Assembly: GCA_937902305.1 (NCBI GenBank)
Contig: CALDHV010000195.1
Location: 1 to 12,454, forward strand
From: an uncultured Clostridia bacterium
GTDB lineage: Bacteria; Bacillota; Clostridia; Oscillospirales; Acutalibacteraceae
DNA: 12,454 nucleotides
Direction of reading: 5' to 3'
Position 1 is the stretch's first letter, and the number at the start of each line of letters is the position of its first letter. Of this stretch, positions 5,853 to 12,454 are shown one piece after another. The translations under genes were made by a program, and so were the position numbers. The notes beneath the pieces are model-generated. The model saw nothing but the letters and a program-made list of their open reading frames with translations. It was not told the origin of the DNA and did no database searches.

Positions 5853-6830
5853 ATGGCGATCAGGATCGGTATTTACGGCTACGGCAACCTCGGCAGAGGC
5901 ATCGAAACGGCGCTTGCTCACGCGCCGGATATGACGCTTGCCGCCATCTTCACCCGGCGGGAGCCGGGCACGCTCAAAACAGCGGGTACTGCCCCGGTCT
6001 ATGCCGCGTCGGCGGCGGAGCAATACCGCGATGCGATCGACGTGATGATCGTCTGCGGCGGCAGTGCGACCGATCTGCCGAAAATGACCCCGATGCTGGC
6101 ACGGCAATTCAATGTCGTGGACAGCTTTGACACCCACGCATCCATTCCCGCGCATTTTGCCGCGGTGGATGAGGCGGCACGGCAGGGCGGGCATACCGCG
6201 GTCATCTGCGCCGGATGGGATCCGGGTCTTTTCTCGGTTAATCGCATCTATGCCGATGCCATCCTGCCGGATGGCGAGACCTACACCTTCTGGGGCAAGG
6301 GCGTAAGCCAGGGTCATTCCGATGCTCTGCGCCGCATCGACGGTGTGCTGGATGCACGGCAATACACCGTCCCGGTGGAGGCGGCGCTGGATGCCGTTCG
6401 CCATGGGAAACGGCCGACCCTCACCCCACGCCAAAAGCATACGCGCGAGTGTTACGTCGTCGCCGCGCCGGACGCGGATAGGGCGCGCATCGAGCGGGAG
6501 ATCAAGACGATGCCGCACTATTTCGACGAATATGACACCACGGTGCATTTTATCACGCAGGAGGAGCTTAATCGCGACCATCGCGCGATGCCGCACGGCG
6601 GCTTTGTGATCCGCAGCGGACATACCGGCGCGGAGCATACGCAGGTGATCGAATATCGCCTGCAGCTTGCCTCCAATCCGGAGTTTACCGCCGGGGTTCT
6701 GGTCGCGTGTGCGCGGGCGGCGTGGCGGCTGAACGGAGAAAAGGCGCTCGGCGCTAAAACTATGGCGGATTTGCCGCCGTCCTATCTGTCGCCGCTGGAT
6801 GGCGCGACCTTGCGGGAGAAATATCTGTAA
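5853..6830 (+). CDS. ddh: meso-Diaminopimelate D-dehydrogenase
   Basis: This frame encodes 325 residues, close to the roughly 320-330 usual for the family. The enzyme reversibly converts L-tetrahydrodipicolinate, ammonia and NADPH to meso-diaminopimelate in one step, bypassing the succinylase or acetylase routes of lysine and peptidoglycan precursor synthesis. The NADPH-binding loop GYGNLGRG (9-16) is near-identical to known enzymes. Other family blocks are VVDSFDTH (88-95), GWDPGLFS (121-128), TFWGKGVSQGHSDALRRI (145-162), MPHGGFVI (246-253) and NPEFTA (275-280). The ATG at 5853 is chosen because it starts MAIRIGIYGYGN like other members; an in-frame ATG at 5832 adds seven residues. Neither has a strong ribosome site (only AGAAAG-like purines), so translation may be modest. 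The MATE gene starts two bases after the stop. Confidence 0.93.
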   Translation: MAIRIGIYGYGNLGRGIETALAHAPDMTLAAIFTRREPGTLKTAGTAPVYAASAAEQYRDAIDVMIVCGGSATDLPKMTPMLARQFNVVDSFDTHASIPAHFAAVDEAARQGGHTAVICAGWDPGLFSVNRIYADAILPDGETYTFWGKGVSQGHSDALRRIDGVLDARQYTVPVEAALDAVRHGKRPTLTPRQKHTRECYVVAAPDADRARIEREIKTMPHYFDEYDTTVHFITQEELNRDHRAMPHGGFVIRSGHTGAEHTQVIEYRLQLASNPEFTAGVLVACARAAWRLNGEKALGAKTMADLPPSYLSPLDGATLREKYL

Positions 6831-6832
6831 AA

Positions 6833-8215
6833 ATGGAAAGACACGACAAGTTTGTAAAAATGACCACCCAGCCGGTTGAGAGCCTGATCGCGCGGCTGGC
6901 GGTGCCGACCATCGTTTCGATGCTGGTGACGGCGCTCTACAATATGGCGGATACCTATTTTGTCGGTTTGCTGGATAATACCAGCGCCACCGGTGCGGTC
7001 GGTGTGGTATTCTCGTTTATGGCGATCATCCAGGCGTGCGGCTTTTTCTTCGGGCAAGGCTCCGGCAATTACGTTTCCCGCCTGCTCGGGCAGGAGCGCG
7101 CCGCGGACGCCGAGCGCATTGCCGCGATCGGCTTTTTCTCCGCGCTGTTGGTCGGATTTGCCATTCAGATCTTCGGGATGATCTTTTTGGAGCCGCTGGC
7201 GCGTTTGCTCGGCTCGACCGAGACCATTCTGCCGTATGCCAAGCAATATTTGCGCATCATTTTGTTCGGTGCACCGTATATGACCTCATCACTGGTGCTG
7301 AATAACCTGATGCGATTTCAGGGAAACGCCTTTTACAGTATGCTCGGCATCGGCTCCGGCGCGGTGCTGAATGTCGCTCTTGACCCGCTGTTCATTTTCA
7401 CCTTCGGGATGGGGGTCGCGGGGGCGGCGCTTGCCACCGCCATCAGCCAGTTTATCGGCTTTTCCGTGTTGCTGTTTTGCTGTACCCGCGGGGATAATAT
7501 CCATATCCGTCCGCAGGCGTTCAAGCCGCATTTCGCGGACTACAAGGTCATTATCAACGGCGGCTTGCCGTCGCTTTGCCGGCAGGGGCTGTCCAGCCTG
7601 GCGACGATTTGCCTCAACCGGATGGCAGGTGCGTTCGGCGCTGATGCCGCAATTGCGGCGATGTCGGTCGCGACACGCATTATGGGATTTGCGTTTTCCG
7701 CCGTCATCGGCTTTGGGCAGGGCTTTCAGCCGGTCTGCGGCTTCAACTTCGGCGCCGGTCTGTATAGTCGGGTCAAAAAGTCCTACTTTTTCTGCATCAA
7801 GGTCGGCACGGCGATACTGCTGGTGCTGTCGGCGGCGGGCGTGATCTTTGCCCGTTCGCTGGTCGGCTTGTTCAGCACCGATGCCGAGGTCATTCGTATC
7901 GGTATTTTGTCGTTGCGTCTGCAATGCTACGCATTTCCGCTGACCGCGACCATCACGATGAGCAATATGCTGTTTCAGAATATCGGCAAGGTCGGGCGGG
8001 CAAGTTTTTTGGCGATCGCGCGACAGGGCATATTTTTCATCCCGCTGGTCGTGGGCTTGCCGTATCTGTTGCCGCCGCTGTTCGGTGCTGTGCCGCTACT
8101 CGGTGTTCAGCTTGCCCAGCCGTTGGCGGATGTCATATCCTTTATCATCGCCATACCACTTGCCAAAGGCGTGGTCAGCTCCTTCGGCGCGGACGCGCCG
8201 CAGGAAATGAAGTAG
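6833..8215 (+). CDS. MATE family multidrug efflux transporter
   Basis: This frame encodes 460 residues with twelve predicted membrane helices in two halves. The N-terminus MTTQPVESLIARLAVPTIVSML and the following YNMADTYFVG (about residues 36-45) are typical of MATE (NorM/MepA-like) proteins. FGQGSGNYVSRLLGQ (75-89) is the usual loop after helix 2, and the second half repeats the pattern at GFGQGFQPVCGFNFGA (about 296-311). Such proteins export cationic drugs or metabolites by sodium or proton antiport. The start two bases after ddh, with the only purine-rich motif (GGGAG, 6814-6818) lying inside ddh, suggests translation coupled to ddh. A strong bidirectional terminator follows the stop. The substrate is unknown. 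Confidence 0.92.
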   Translation: MERHDKFVKMTTQPVESLIARLAVPTIVSMLVTALYNMADTYFVGLLDNTSATGAVGVVFSFMAIIQACGFFFGQGSGNYVSRLLGQERAADAERIAAIGFFSALLVGFAIQIFGMIFLEPLARLLGSTETILPYAKQYLRIILFGAPYMTSSLVLNNLMRFQGNAFYSMLGIGSGAVLNVALDPLFIFTFGMGVAGAALATAISQFIGFSVLLFCCTRGDNIHIRPQAFKPHFADYKVIINGGLPSLCRQGLSSLATICLNRMAGAFGADAAIAAMSVATRIMGFAFSAVIGFGQGFQPVCGFNFGAGLYSRVKKSYFFCIKVGTAILLVLSAAGVIFARSLVGLFSTDAEVIRIGILSLRLQCYAFPLTATITMSNMLFQNIGKVGRASFLAIARQGIFFIPLVVGLPYLLPPLFGAVPLLGVQLAQPLADVISFIIAIPLAKGVVSSFGADAPQEMK

Positions 8216-8225
8216 GAAAAAGCAA

Positions 8226-8260
8226 AAAATCCGCCGCGGTGTTTCGCCGCGGCGGATTTT
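8226..8260. terminator. Strong bidirectional intrinsic terminator
   Basis: A perfect 14-bp stem (8226-8239 with 8247-8260) has a GC core CCGCCGCGG/CCGCGGCGG, a 7-base loop, an A tract on the left and a T tract on the right. It therefore works in both directions. It ends the plus-strand run after the MATE gene and the minus-strand folT gene, whose stop lies about 12 bases to the right. Confidence 0.93.
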
Positions 8261-8272
8261 ACTATATTCGGA

Positions 8273-9001
8273 TCACAGCCATTTGATGTTGTGAGCGGAG
8301 ACGAAATCCTTGAGGAAGAAGATGTAAAGCAGCACCAACGCGACCGATAGCAACAGCAGTAGCCCTGCCCACAGATATTGCTTGCGGGAGACGACGATTT
8401 TTTCTTCTCCGACCGGGAGATGCAACCGCCGCAATGCGGGGACGACCGCCTGCAAAACGGCGACGATGAGGATGGCTTCGATCGGGAAAAGCACCAGATT
8501 TTTGACGATCCGGACGAGGTTGATGAGTGAATATGTTTTGGCTTCCAGCAGACCGAGTGCCCACATCCACTTGCTGAAGAGCGAGGTGAGTATGATGTTG
8601 CAAACGAAATTGACGGTAAACTTGGACAGCATCACGCGGGGCAGGGTGAGCTTTTGCCGCCACAGGAACAGTCCGAACAGGAATGAACTGCTCATTTCCA
8701 CCAAAATAAACGGCAGGAAATATACGCCGGTGGGGTGGAGGATACAGCCGAGTGTGTCGCTGATCGCACCGACCGCCAGTCCGACCAGTGGCCCGTATAC
8801 CAGCGAGCCGACCGAATTGACGTAGCAGTCAAAGGAAAACTCCAGCCCGGCGGCAAGCGGGATATTCAGAAACTTGAGCGCGATTCGCAGGGCGGCGATC
8901 ATCGCCGCGACAACCAGTATGCGCAGATCGGTGAATTGCGCGGCGGCGGCGCGCCAGTAGCCGGCGGACAAGATGTGGGTATTATCGTTGCTTTTGGACA
9001 T
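8273..9001 (-). CDS. folT: Folate ECF transporter substrate-binding (S) component
   Basis: This frame encodes 242 residues. The ATG at 9001 has AAGGAGG (9016-9010) ahead of it, and the longer upstream frame runs through the riboswitch and is rejected. The protein matches the FolT branch of ECF S components: a first helix with small residues for contact with EcfT (VVAAMIAALRIALKFLNIP), then LEFSFDCYVNSVGSLVYGPLVGLAVGAISDTLG, a HPTGVYFLPF turn, and RIVKNLVLFPIEAIL near the end. It has about six membrane helices. It binds folate at the membrane and works with a shared EcfA-EcfA'-EcfT energising module, which is not encoded here, as is usual for group II ECF systems. The THF riboswitch directly upstream supports the folate specificity. 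The short tail ends in NIKWL. Confidence 0.92.
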   Translation of the reverse strand: MSKSNDNTHILSAGYWRAAAAQFTDLRILVVAAMIAALRIALKFLNIPLAAGLEFSFDCYVNSVGSLVYGPLVGLAVGAISDTLGCILHPTGVYFLPFILVEMSSSFLFGLFLWRQKLTLPRVMLSKFTVNFVCNIILTSLFSKWMWALGLLEAKTYSLINLVRIVKNLVLFPIEAILIVAVLQAVVPALRRLHLPVGEEKIVVSRKQYLWAGLLLLLSVALVLLYIFFLKDFVSAHNIKWL

Positions 9002-9009
9002 AAAAACAA

Positions 9010-9067
9010 CCTCCTTTTGCTGCAGAATAGCATAGGGCTGCACGCAAAAGAGAGGAACTCTTTTTGC
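9010..9067 (-). promoter_or_regulatory. Expression platform of the THF riboswitch: two mutually exclusive hairpins
   Basis: On the minus strand two hairpins compete for the same bases. Hairpin A pairs GCAAAAAGAG (9067-9058) with CTCTTTTGC (9052-9044), with one bulged A and a 5-base loop. Hairpin B pairs CCTC and CTTTTGC (9055-9044) plus TGCAG (9042-9038) with CTGCA, GCAAAAG and GAGG (9025-9010): 16 pairs with two single-base bulges. B swallows the whole ribosome site AAGGAGG and is followed at once by TTGTTTTT (9009-9002). It could therefore block initiation, terminate transcription, or both. A would release the ribosome site. How ligand binding selects between them is not evident from the sequence. 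Confidence 0.7.
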
Positions 9068-9076
9068 TTTATACTT

Positions 9077-9179
9077 ACAGCGGGATGCAACGAACCGACC
9101 GCAAGAGAATGGCTCTCTTTTCGTCCGGATGACAACTCCCCGTTCACCCGGCACTGAAGCGCCTGTTCGTTTACTCTGT
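9077..9179 (-). ncRNA. Tetrahydrofolate (THF) riboswitch aptamer
   Basis: On the minus strand the leader matches the THF riboswitch of Firmicutes folate genes. P1 is formed by ACAG (9179-9176) and CTGT (9080-9077). An AACGAAC/GTTCGTT helix (9171-9165 with 9095-9089) follows. Conserved internal segments are GTGCCGGGTGAAC, GGGGAGTTGTCATCCGGACGAAA and GCATCCCGCTGT, with CCGGGTGA and TCATCCGG forming an 8-bp hairpin with one wobble. AGAGAG and CTCTTG form a further small arm. Known members bind reduced folates and lower expression of folate uptake or synthesis genes. The position directly upstream of folT is the expected one. Confidence 0.92.
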
Positions 9180-9191
9180 ATCAGCATATTG

Positions 9192-9220
9192 ACTATACCA
9201 CATTTTTCCGGTTTTGTAAA
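9192..9220 (-). promoter_or_regulatory. Sigma-A-type promoter of folT
   Basis: On the minus strand TTTACA (9220-9215) and TATAGT (9197-9192) are separated by exactly 17 bp, each with one difference from consensus. Transcription would begin about 9185, just before the riboswitch aptamer. A CGGACGA box ends 13 bp upstream of the -35 element. Confidence 0.75.
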
Positions 9221-9232
9221 GAGGAAAAATGG

Positions 9233-9280
9233 ATCGTCCGAAAAATCACTTTTTTGCGGAACAGATGGAAATATCGTCCG
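9233..9280. repeat. ATCGTCCG direct repeat, 40 bp apart
   Basis: ATCGTCCG occurs at 9233-9240 and 9273-9280. Read on the minus strand each is CGGACGAT, and the nearer copy sits 13 bp upstream of the folT -35 element. The spacing of 40 bp is close to four helical turns, which suits cooperative protein binding, but no regulator is identified. The rest of 9241-9300 shows nothing recognisable. Confidence 0.4.
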
Positions 9281-9300
9281 CCCGTGCCCGAAAGCTTGCA

Positions 9301-9333
9301 TAAAACAATACGGGCGATCATGGATCGCCCGTA
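9301..9333 (-). terminator. Intrinsic terminator of the Na/Pi cotransporter gene
   Basis: On the minus strand an 11-bp perfect stem (TACGGGCGATC at 9333-9323 with GATCGCCCGTA at 9319-9309) has a 3-base loop and is followed by TTGTTTTA (9308-9301). It lies about 60 bases past the stop of the phosphate transporter gene and ahead of the folT promoter, so the two minus-strand genes are separate units. Confidence 0.85.
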
Positions 9334-9394
9334 CGGTACGGTACTCCGGCTATATGCAAGCCGAAACTCTCATTCTCTGTCGCTCACGAAACGG

Positions 9395-11143
9395 TCACAG
9401 CGCGTATTTGGCGGAATATGCCTCGAATACCTTGTTGAACGCTTCGTTGTCGGTCTTGACCTTGTTGAGATATTGGTGCGTATCGAAGCTGTCGTGTCCG
9501 ATCTCGATAACCGCAACGGCGACATTGGAACAGTGGTCGGAGATACGCTCGACATTCGTCAGAATGTCCGCCAGCACAAATCCCATCTCGATGGTGCAGT
9601 TGCCGGTCAGCAGTCGGTCGATGTGATTGCTCCGTACCTGCGCCGTCAATCCGTCGATGACCTCCTCCAGCGGTTCGATCTCGGCGGCAAGCTTTATATC
9701 GTTGTCAACGTAGGCGCGCTCGGTCATCTCTATGATCTCGAGCAATGCCGACATCAGCGTTGTCAGCTCCTTCGTCGCCTGTTCAGTGAAAACGATGCTC
9801 TTATCCTTGATCTCGCGTGCAACCGCGACCAGATTGACCGCATGATCGCCGAGCCGTTCAAAGTCGCCGATGACATGGAGCATCTTGGATACCACCTGCG
9901 AGTCGCTGTGGGACAGCGATTCCGCCGACAGCCGCACGAGGAAAGTGCCGAGCTTGTCCTCAAACTGATCGAGCGTGTCCTCCTTGTCCTTGGCAATCTG
10001 CGCGTTTTTCTCATCAAACCGATCCAGCAGGCTCATCGAAAGCCGCACATCCTCCAGCGCGATCCGGCACATACGCTGCGTGGCACCGTTGCTCTCGGAA
10101 ACGGCGACGGACGGCGAGCGGAGCAGACGCTCATCAAGAAACAGCTCGTCCTCGGCGGTCGTGGTCTTGCGGTCGGGTACCAGACGCAGGGTCAGCTTTT
10201 CGAGCAGTTTCGTGAACGGGATGAGCAGGGCAGTGGTCAGAATATTGAATACCGAGTGAGCGACGGCGATCGAGACTGGTGTCGCCGCGGCGGTGAAATA
10301 TTGCCAGTTGACCGCGCTACTGACGACCCAGAATACCGTTAGCCAGACCGCGACGCCGATGATCTTGATGCTCAGATGCAGAATGGCGACCTGCTTTGCC
10401 TTGCGGCTGGTGCCGATGCAGGAGATCAGGGAGGTGGCGCAGGTGCCGATGTTGGCGCCCATCACGATCGGAATGATCATCGCATTGGACAGACTGCCGG
10501 TCAACGATAACGCCTGGATAATACCGATCGTCGCCGCCGAGGATTGGATGACAGCGGTGAAGAACAGACCGATCAGCATACCGACCAGCGGATTGGTGAA
10601 CTGCACCAGCAGAGCGGAGAAGGCGGGGGAGTCCGCCAGCGGCCCGACCGCATCCGACATCATCTTCATACCGTACATCAGCACGGCAAAGCCGACAAAA
10701 ACGGAGCCGATGCTTTTTTTACGGTTGTTTTTCGAAATCATCAGCATCGCGATGCCGACCAGTGCGATCAACGGCGAGAAGTTCTCCGGCTTGAGCATCG
10801 CGATCCATACATTGTCACTCTGAATACCGGCGAGACTCAATATCCACGAGGTGATGGTGGTGCCGATATTGGCGCCGTAGATGACGAAAACCGTTTGCGC
10901 CAGCTTCATCAGCCCCGAATTGACCAGACCGACCAGCATAACGGTGGTGGCGGAGGAGGACTGTACGGCAATGGTGATCGCCGCGCCGAGGATCATACTG
11001 ATGATCGGATTGGCGGTCATCTTTTTGAGCATGAGTTCCAGCTTGCCGCCTGCCATTTTTTCCAAATTGCCCGACATAACATTCATACCGAACAGGAAAA
11101 ACACCAGACCGCCGATCAGCGCGATGACATCGAAAATGGTCAT
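9395..11143 (-). CDS. Na/Pi cotransporter family protein with C-terminal PhoU domain
   Basis: This frame encodes 582 residues. The ATG at 11143 is chosen because AAGGAGAGG lies seven bases ahead; an in-frame GTG at 11185 falls at the predicted transcription start and lacks a ribosome site. The two inverted Na/Pi repeats are clear: QSSSATT (61-67) with GANIGTT (90-96), and QSSAAT (200-205) with GANIGTC (229-235), all within predicted membrane helices spanning about residues 3-315. From about 355 to 570 the protein is helical and charged, and fits a PhoU domain (repeated patterns such as FERLGDHAVNLV and VERISDHCSNVAV). Sodium-driven phosphate uptake is the family role, with the PhoU part probably regulating it. 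It has its own promoter and terminator. Confidence 0.93.
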   Translation of the reverse strand: MTIFDVIALIGGLVFFLFGMNVMSGNLEKMAGGKLELMLKKMTANPIISMILGAAITIAVQSSSATTVMLVGLVNSGLMKLAQTVFVIYGANIGTTITSWILSLAGIQSDNVWIAMLKPENFSPLIALVGIAMLMISKNNRKKSIGSVFVGFAVLMYGMKMMSDAVGPLADSPAFSALLVQFTNPLVGMLIGLFFTAVIQSSAATIGIIQALSLTGSLSNAMIIPIVMGANIGTCATSLISCIGTSRKAKQVAILHLSIKIIGVAVWLTVFWVVSSAVNWQYFTAAATPVSIAVAHSVFNILTTALLIPFTKLLEKLTLRLVPDRKTTTAEDELFLDERLLRSPSVAVSESNGATQRMCRIALEDVRLSMSLLDRFDEKNAQIAKDKEDTLDQFEDKLGTFLVRLSAESLSHSDSQVVSKMLHVIGDFERLGDHAVNLVAVAREIKDKSIVFTEQATKELTTLMSALLEIIEMTERAYVDNDIKLAAEIEPLEEVIDGLTAQVRSNHIDRLLTGNCTIEMGFVLADILTNVERISDHCSNVAVAVIEIGHDSFDTHQYLNKVKTDNEAFNKVFEAYSAKYAL

Positions 11144-11190
11144 AAGTACTCCTCTCCTTGTTGAAAAAACTCCTTTTTTATCCACATTTT

Positions 11191-11219
11191 ATCATACATA
11201 ACAAGTCGGATATTGTCAA
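11191..11219 (-). promoter_or_regulatory. Sigma-A-type promoter of the Na/Pi cotransporter gene
   Basis: On the minus strand a perfect TTGACA (11219-11214) and TATGAT (11196-11191, one mismatch) are 17 bp apart. The start of transcription would be about 11184, giving a leader of about 40 bases. CGGACGA (11239-11233) ends 13 bp upstream of the -35 element, the same distance as in the folT promoter. Confidence 0.82.
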
Positions 11220-11279
11220 CAGAATTATCGGCTCGTCCGTTAATTTCGGATAACTTTACAATTTTTTTACAAAACCCTA

Positions 11280-11308
11280 TTGCTTTTATCGGCAAAACGC
11301 GATATACT
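11280..11308 (+). promoter_or_regulatory. Probable promoter of htpG
   Basis: TATACT at 11303-11308 is a good -10 element. TTGCTT at 11280-11285, exactly 17 bp upstream, is a weak -35. The predicted transcription start falls inside the CIRCE operator that begins three bases downstream of the -10, the normal arrangement for HrcA repression. Confidence 0.65.
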
Positions 11309-11311
11309 GAT

Positions 11312-11338
11312 TTAGCACTCACGGCGAATGAGTGCTAA
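11312..11338 (+). promoter_or_regulatory. CIRCE operator (HrcA binding site)
   Basis: TTAGCACTC (11312-11320), a 9-base spacer and GAGTGCTAA (11330-11338) form the exact CIRCE inverted repeat without a mismatch. HrcA binds this DNA and represses heat-shock genes until unfolded proteins titrate GroEL, which HrcA needs for activity. Its place between the promoter and start codon predicts heat-inducible htpG. Confidence 0.96.
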
Positions 11339-11362
11339 ACAACGAAATTGAGGGTGTGTTCT

Positions 11363-12454
11363 ATGGCAACGAAGCAATTCAAGGCGGAGTCCAAGCGCTT
11401 GCTGGATTTGATGATCAATTCAATTTATACGCACAAGGAGATCTTTCTGCGCGAGCTGATTTCCAACGCGAGCGACGCGCTGGACAAGCTCTATTATCAG
11501 TCGCTCAGCGACGATTTGACCGGTGTCAGCCGGGATGAGTTCCGCATCCATCTGGCGGTGGATAAGGATACCCGCACATTGACTGTCACCGATAACGGTG
11601 TGGGTATGTCCAAGGAGGAGCTGGAGCAAAATCTCGGCACTATTGCCAAGAGCGGCTCGCTCAGCTTTAAGAAAGAGAATGAGCCAAAAGACGATGTGGA
11701 CATCATTGGTCAGTTTGGCGTCGGCTTTTATGCCGCGTTTATGGTCGCGGACTGCGTGACCGTGACCAGCCGTCGCTATGACAGCGACGAGGCGTGGGTG
11801 TGGAGCTCCAGGGGGGCGGCGGGCTATACCGTCGAGCCGGGCGAAAAGGACACGACCGGCACGGTGATAGAGCTTCATATCAAGCCCAACACCGAGGATG
11901 AGAACTACGACGAGTTCCTCGAGCCGTACCGCCTGCGCGGATTGGTGAAGAAATACTCGGATTATATCCGCTATCCTATCCGTATGGAGGTCGAAAAGAG
12001 CCGCCCGAAGGAAGGATCCGAGGACGAATACGAGAGCTATACCGAGGAGGAAACGCTCAACAGTATGGTTCCGCTGTGGAAAAAGCAGAAGAGCGAGGTC
12101 ACACCGGAGGAGTATAACGCTTTCTACAAGGATAAGTTCAATGATTTCGAAGATCCGGCGCGGGTCATCTATTCCTCCACCGAGGGCGCGGCGACCTATA
12201 ACGCGTTGATGTTCATTCCCGCCCGTGCGCCGTTCAACTACTACACCCGCGAATACGAAAAGGGTCTGCAATTATACGCGAGCGGTGTGCTCATTATGGA
12301 CAAGTGCGCCGATCTTTTGCCGGATTATTTCAGCTTTGTCAAGGGCTTGGTCGATTCGCAGGATCTGTCGCTTAATATCTCCCGCGAGATGCTGCAGCAT
12401 GACCGTCAGCTGAAAGTGATCGCCGGCCGTCTGGAAAAGAAGATCCACACCGAA
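11363..12454 (+). CDS. htpG: Chaperone HtpG (Hsp90), 5' part
   Basis: The frame is open from the ATG at 11363 to the right edge (364 codons) without a stop. GAGGG at 11350-11354 is the ribosome site. HtpG is the bacterial cytosolic Hsp90, an ATP-dependent chaperone that helps late folding and stress recovery, usually with DnaK. The GHKL ATPase domain is intact: the helix with ELISNASDALDKL (31-43; Glu31 catalytic, Asn35 for magnesium), DNGVGM (77-82), GTIAKSGS (92-99) and the lid GQFGVGFY (116-123). The middle domain follows with the RAPFNYY region and SLNISREMLQ, the catalytic-loop block carrying the conserved Arg. About 58% of a typical protein of about 625 residues is present; the dimerisation domain is outside the window. 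Confidence 0.96.
   Translation, partial: MATKQFKAESKRLLDLMINSIYTHKEIFLRELISNASDALDKLYYQSLSDDLTGVSRDEFRIHLAVDKDTRTLTVTDNGVGMSKEELEQNLGTIAKSGSLSFKKENEPKDDVDIIGQFGVGFYAAFMVADCVTVTSRRYDSDEAWVWSSRGAAGYTVEPGEKDTTGTVIELHIKPNTEDENYDEFLEPYRLRGLVKKYSDYIRYPIRMEVEKSRPKEGSEDEYESYTEEETLNSMVPLWKKQKSEVTPEEYNAFYKDKFNDFEDPARVIYSSTEGAATYNALMFIPARAPFNYYTREYEKGLQLYASGVLIMDKCADLLPDYFSFVKGLVDSQDLSLNISREMLQHDRQLKVIAGRLEKKIHTE

Noticed and set aside
5823..6638. A 271-codon open frame on the minus strand
   Set aside because: It is the antisense of ddh, whose plus-strand motifs are unmistakable. The composition is Arg- and His-rich without domain signatures.
9329..9345. GTACG-type short tandem pattern (GTACGGTACGGTAC), considered as a repeat element
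   Set aside because: Fewer than three units, very short, and partly explained by the base of the adjacent terminator stem.
9254..10342. A 362-codon open frame on the plus strand
   Set aside because: It crosses the terminator of the Na/Pi gene and then runs antisense to that gene's PhoU domain. The minus-strand protein has all expected motifs.
1..12454. CRISPR arrays, tRNA or rRNA genes, prophage genes, toxin-antitoxin pairs
   Set aside because: No regularly spaced repeats, no tRNA-like cloverleaf or rRNA segment, and no integrase, capsid or recognisable toxin-antitoxin proteins were seen on either strand.

Overview
The window looks like a chromosomal segment of a Gram-positive anaerobe of the class Clostridia, probably near the Oscillospirales. 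The clues are moderately GC-rich coding DNA, purine-rich AGGAGG-type ribosome sites, a tetrahydrofolate riboswitch ahead of an ECF folate transporter S component, a CIRCE heat-shock operator, a DUF3784 membrane protein and a meso-diaminopimelate dehydrogenase. The lineage is inferred from these families; no rRNA or other marker is present.

Bases 1-640 are distinctly AT-richer than the rest. They hold the last codons of a gene entering from the left (possibly SUKH/SMI1-like), a non-coding stretch with a 15-bp direct repeat and a terminator-like hairpin, and a small three-helix membrane protein. This looks like an accessory patch. Next come a conserved protein of unknown function (639-1049) and a lipoprotein with a calcium-loop-like motif (1069-1695).

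Bases 1696-8215 are a run of plus-strand genes: a GNAT acetyltransferase, a HAD phosphatase, a DUF3784 membrane protein overlapping it by four bases, a DUF362 protein without ferredoxin domains, an acyltransferase-3 membrane enzyme, meso-DAP dehydrogenase (lysine and peptidoglycan precursor supply) and a MATE transporter starting two bases after it. Hairpins without U tracts sit ahead of the GNAT and HAD genes, and an 11-codon reading frame with its own ribosome site precedes the first of these hairpins. A strong bidirectional terminator at 8226-8260 closes the run.

Two minus-strand genes follow, each with its own promoter: folT (8273-9001), under a THF riboswitch with two mutually exclusive downstream hairpins, and a Na/Pi cotransporter-PhoU protein (9395-11143) with its own terminator. 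The two promoters share a CGGACGA box at exactly the same distance from the -35 element. Divergent from the phosphate transporter, htpG (Hsp90) starts at 11363 behind a perfect CIRCE operator and runs off the right edge.

Most of the window is ordinary housekeeping and accessory metabolism. I did not find a convincing new multi-gene system. The best leads are regulatory: the folT leader, the shared promoter box, and the short reading frame plus hairpin ahead of the GNAT gene.
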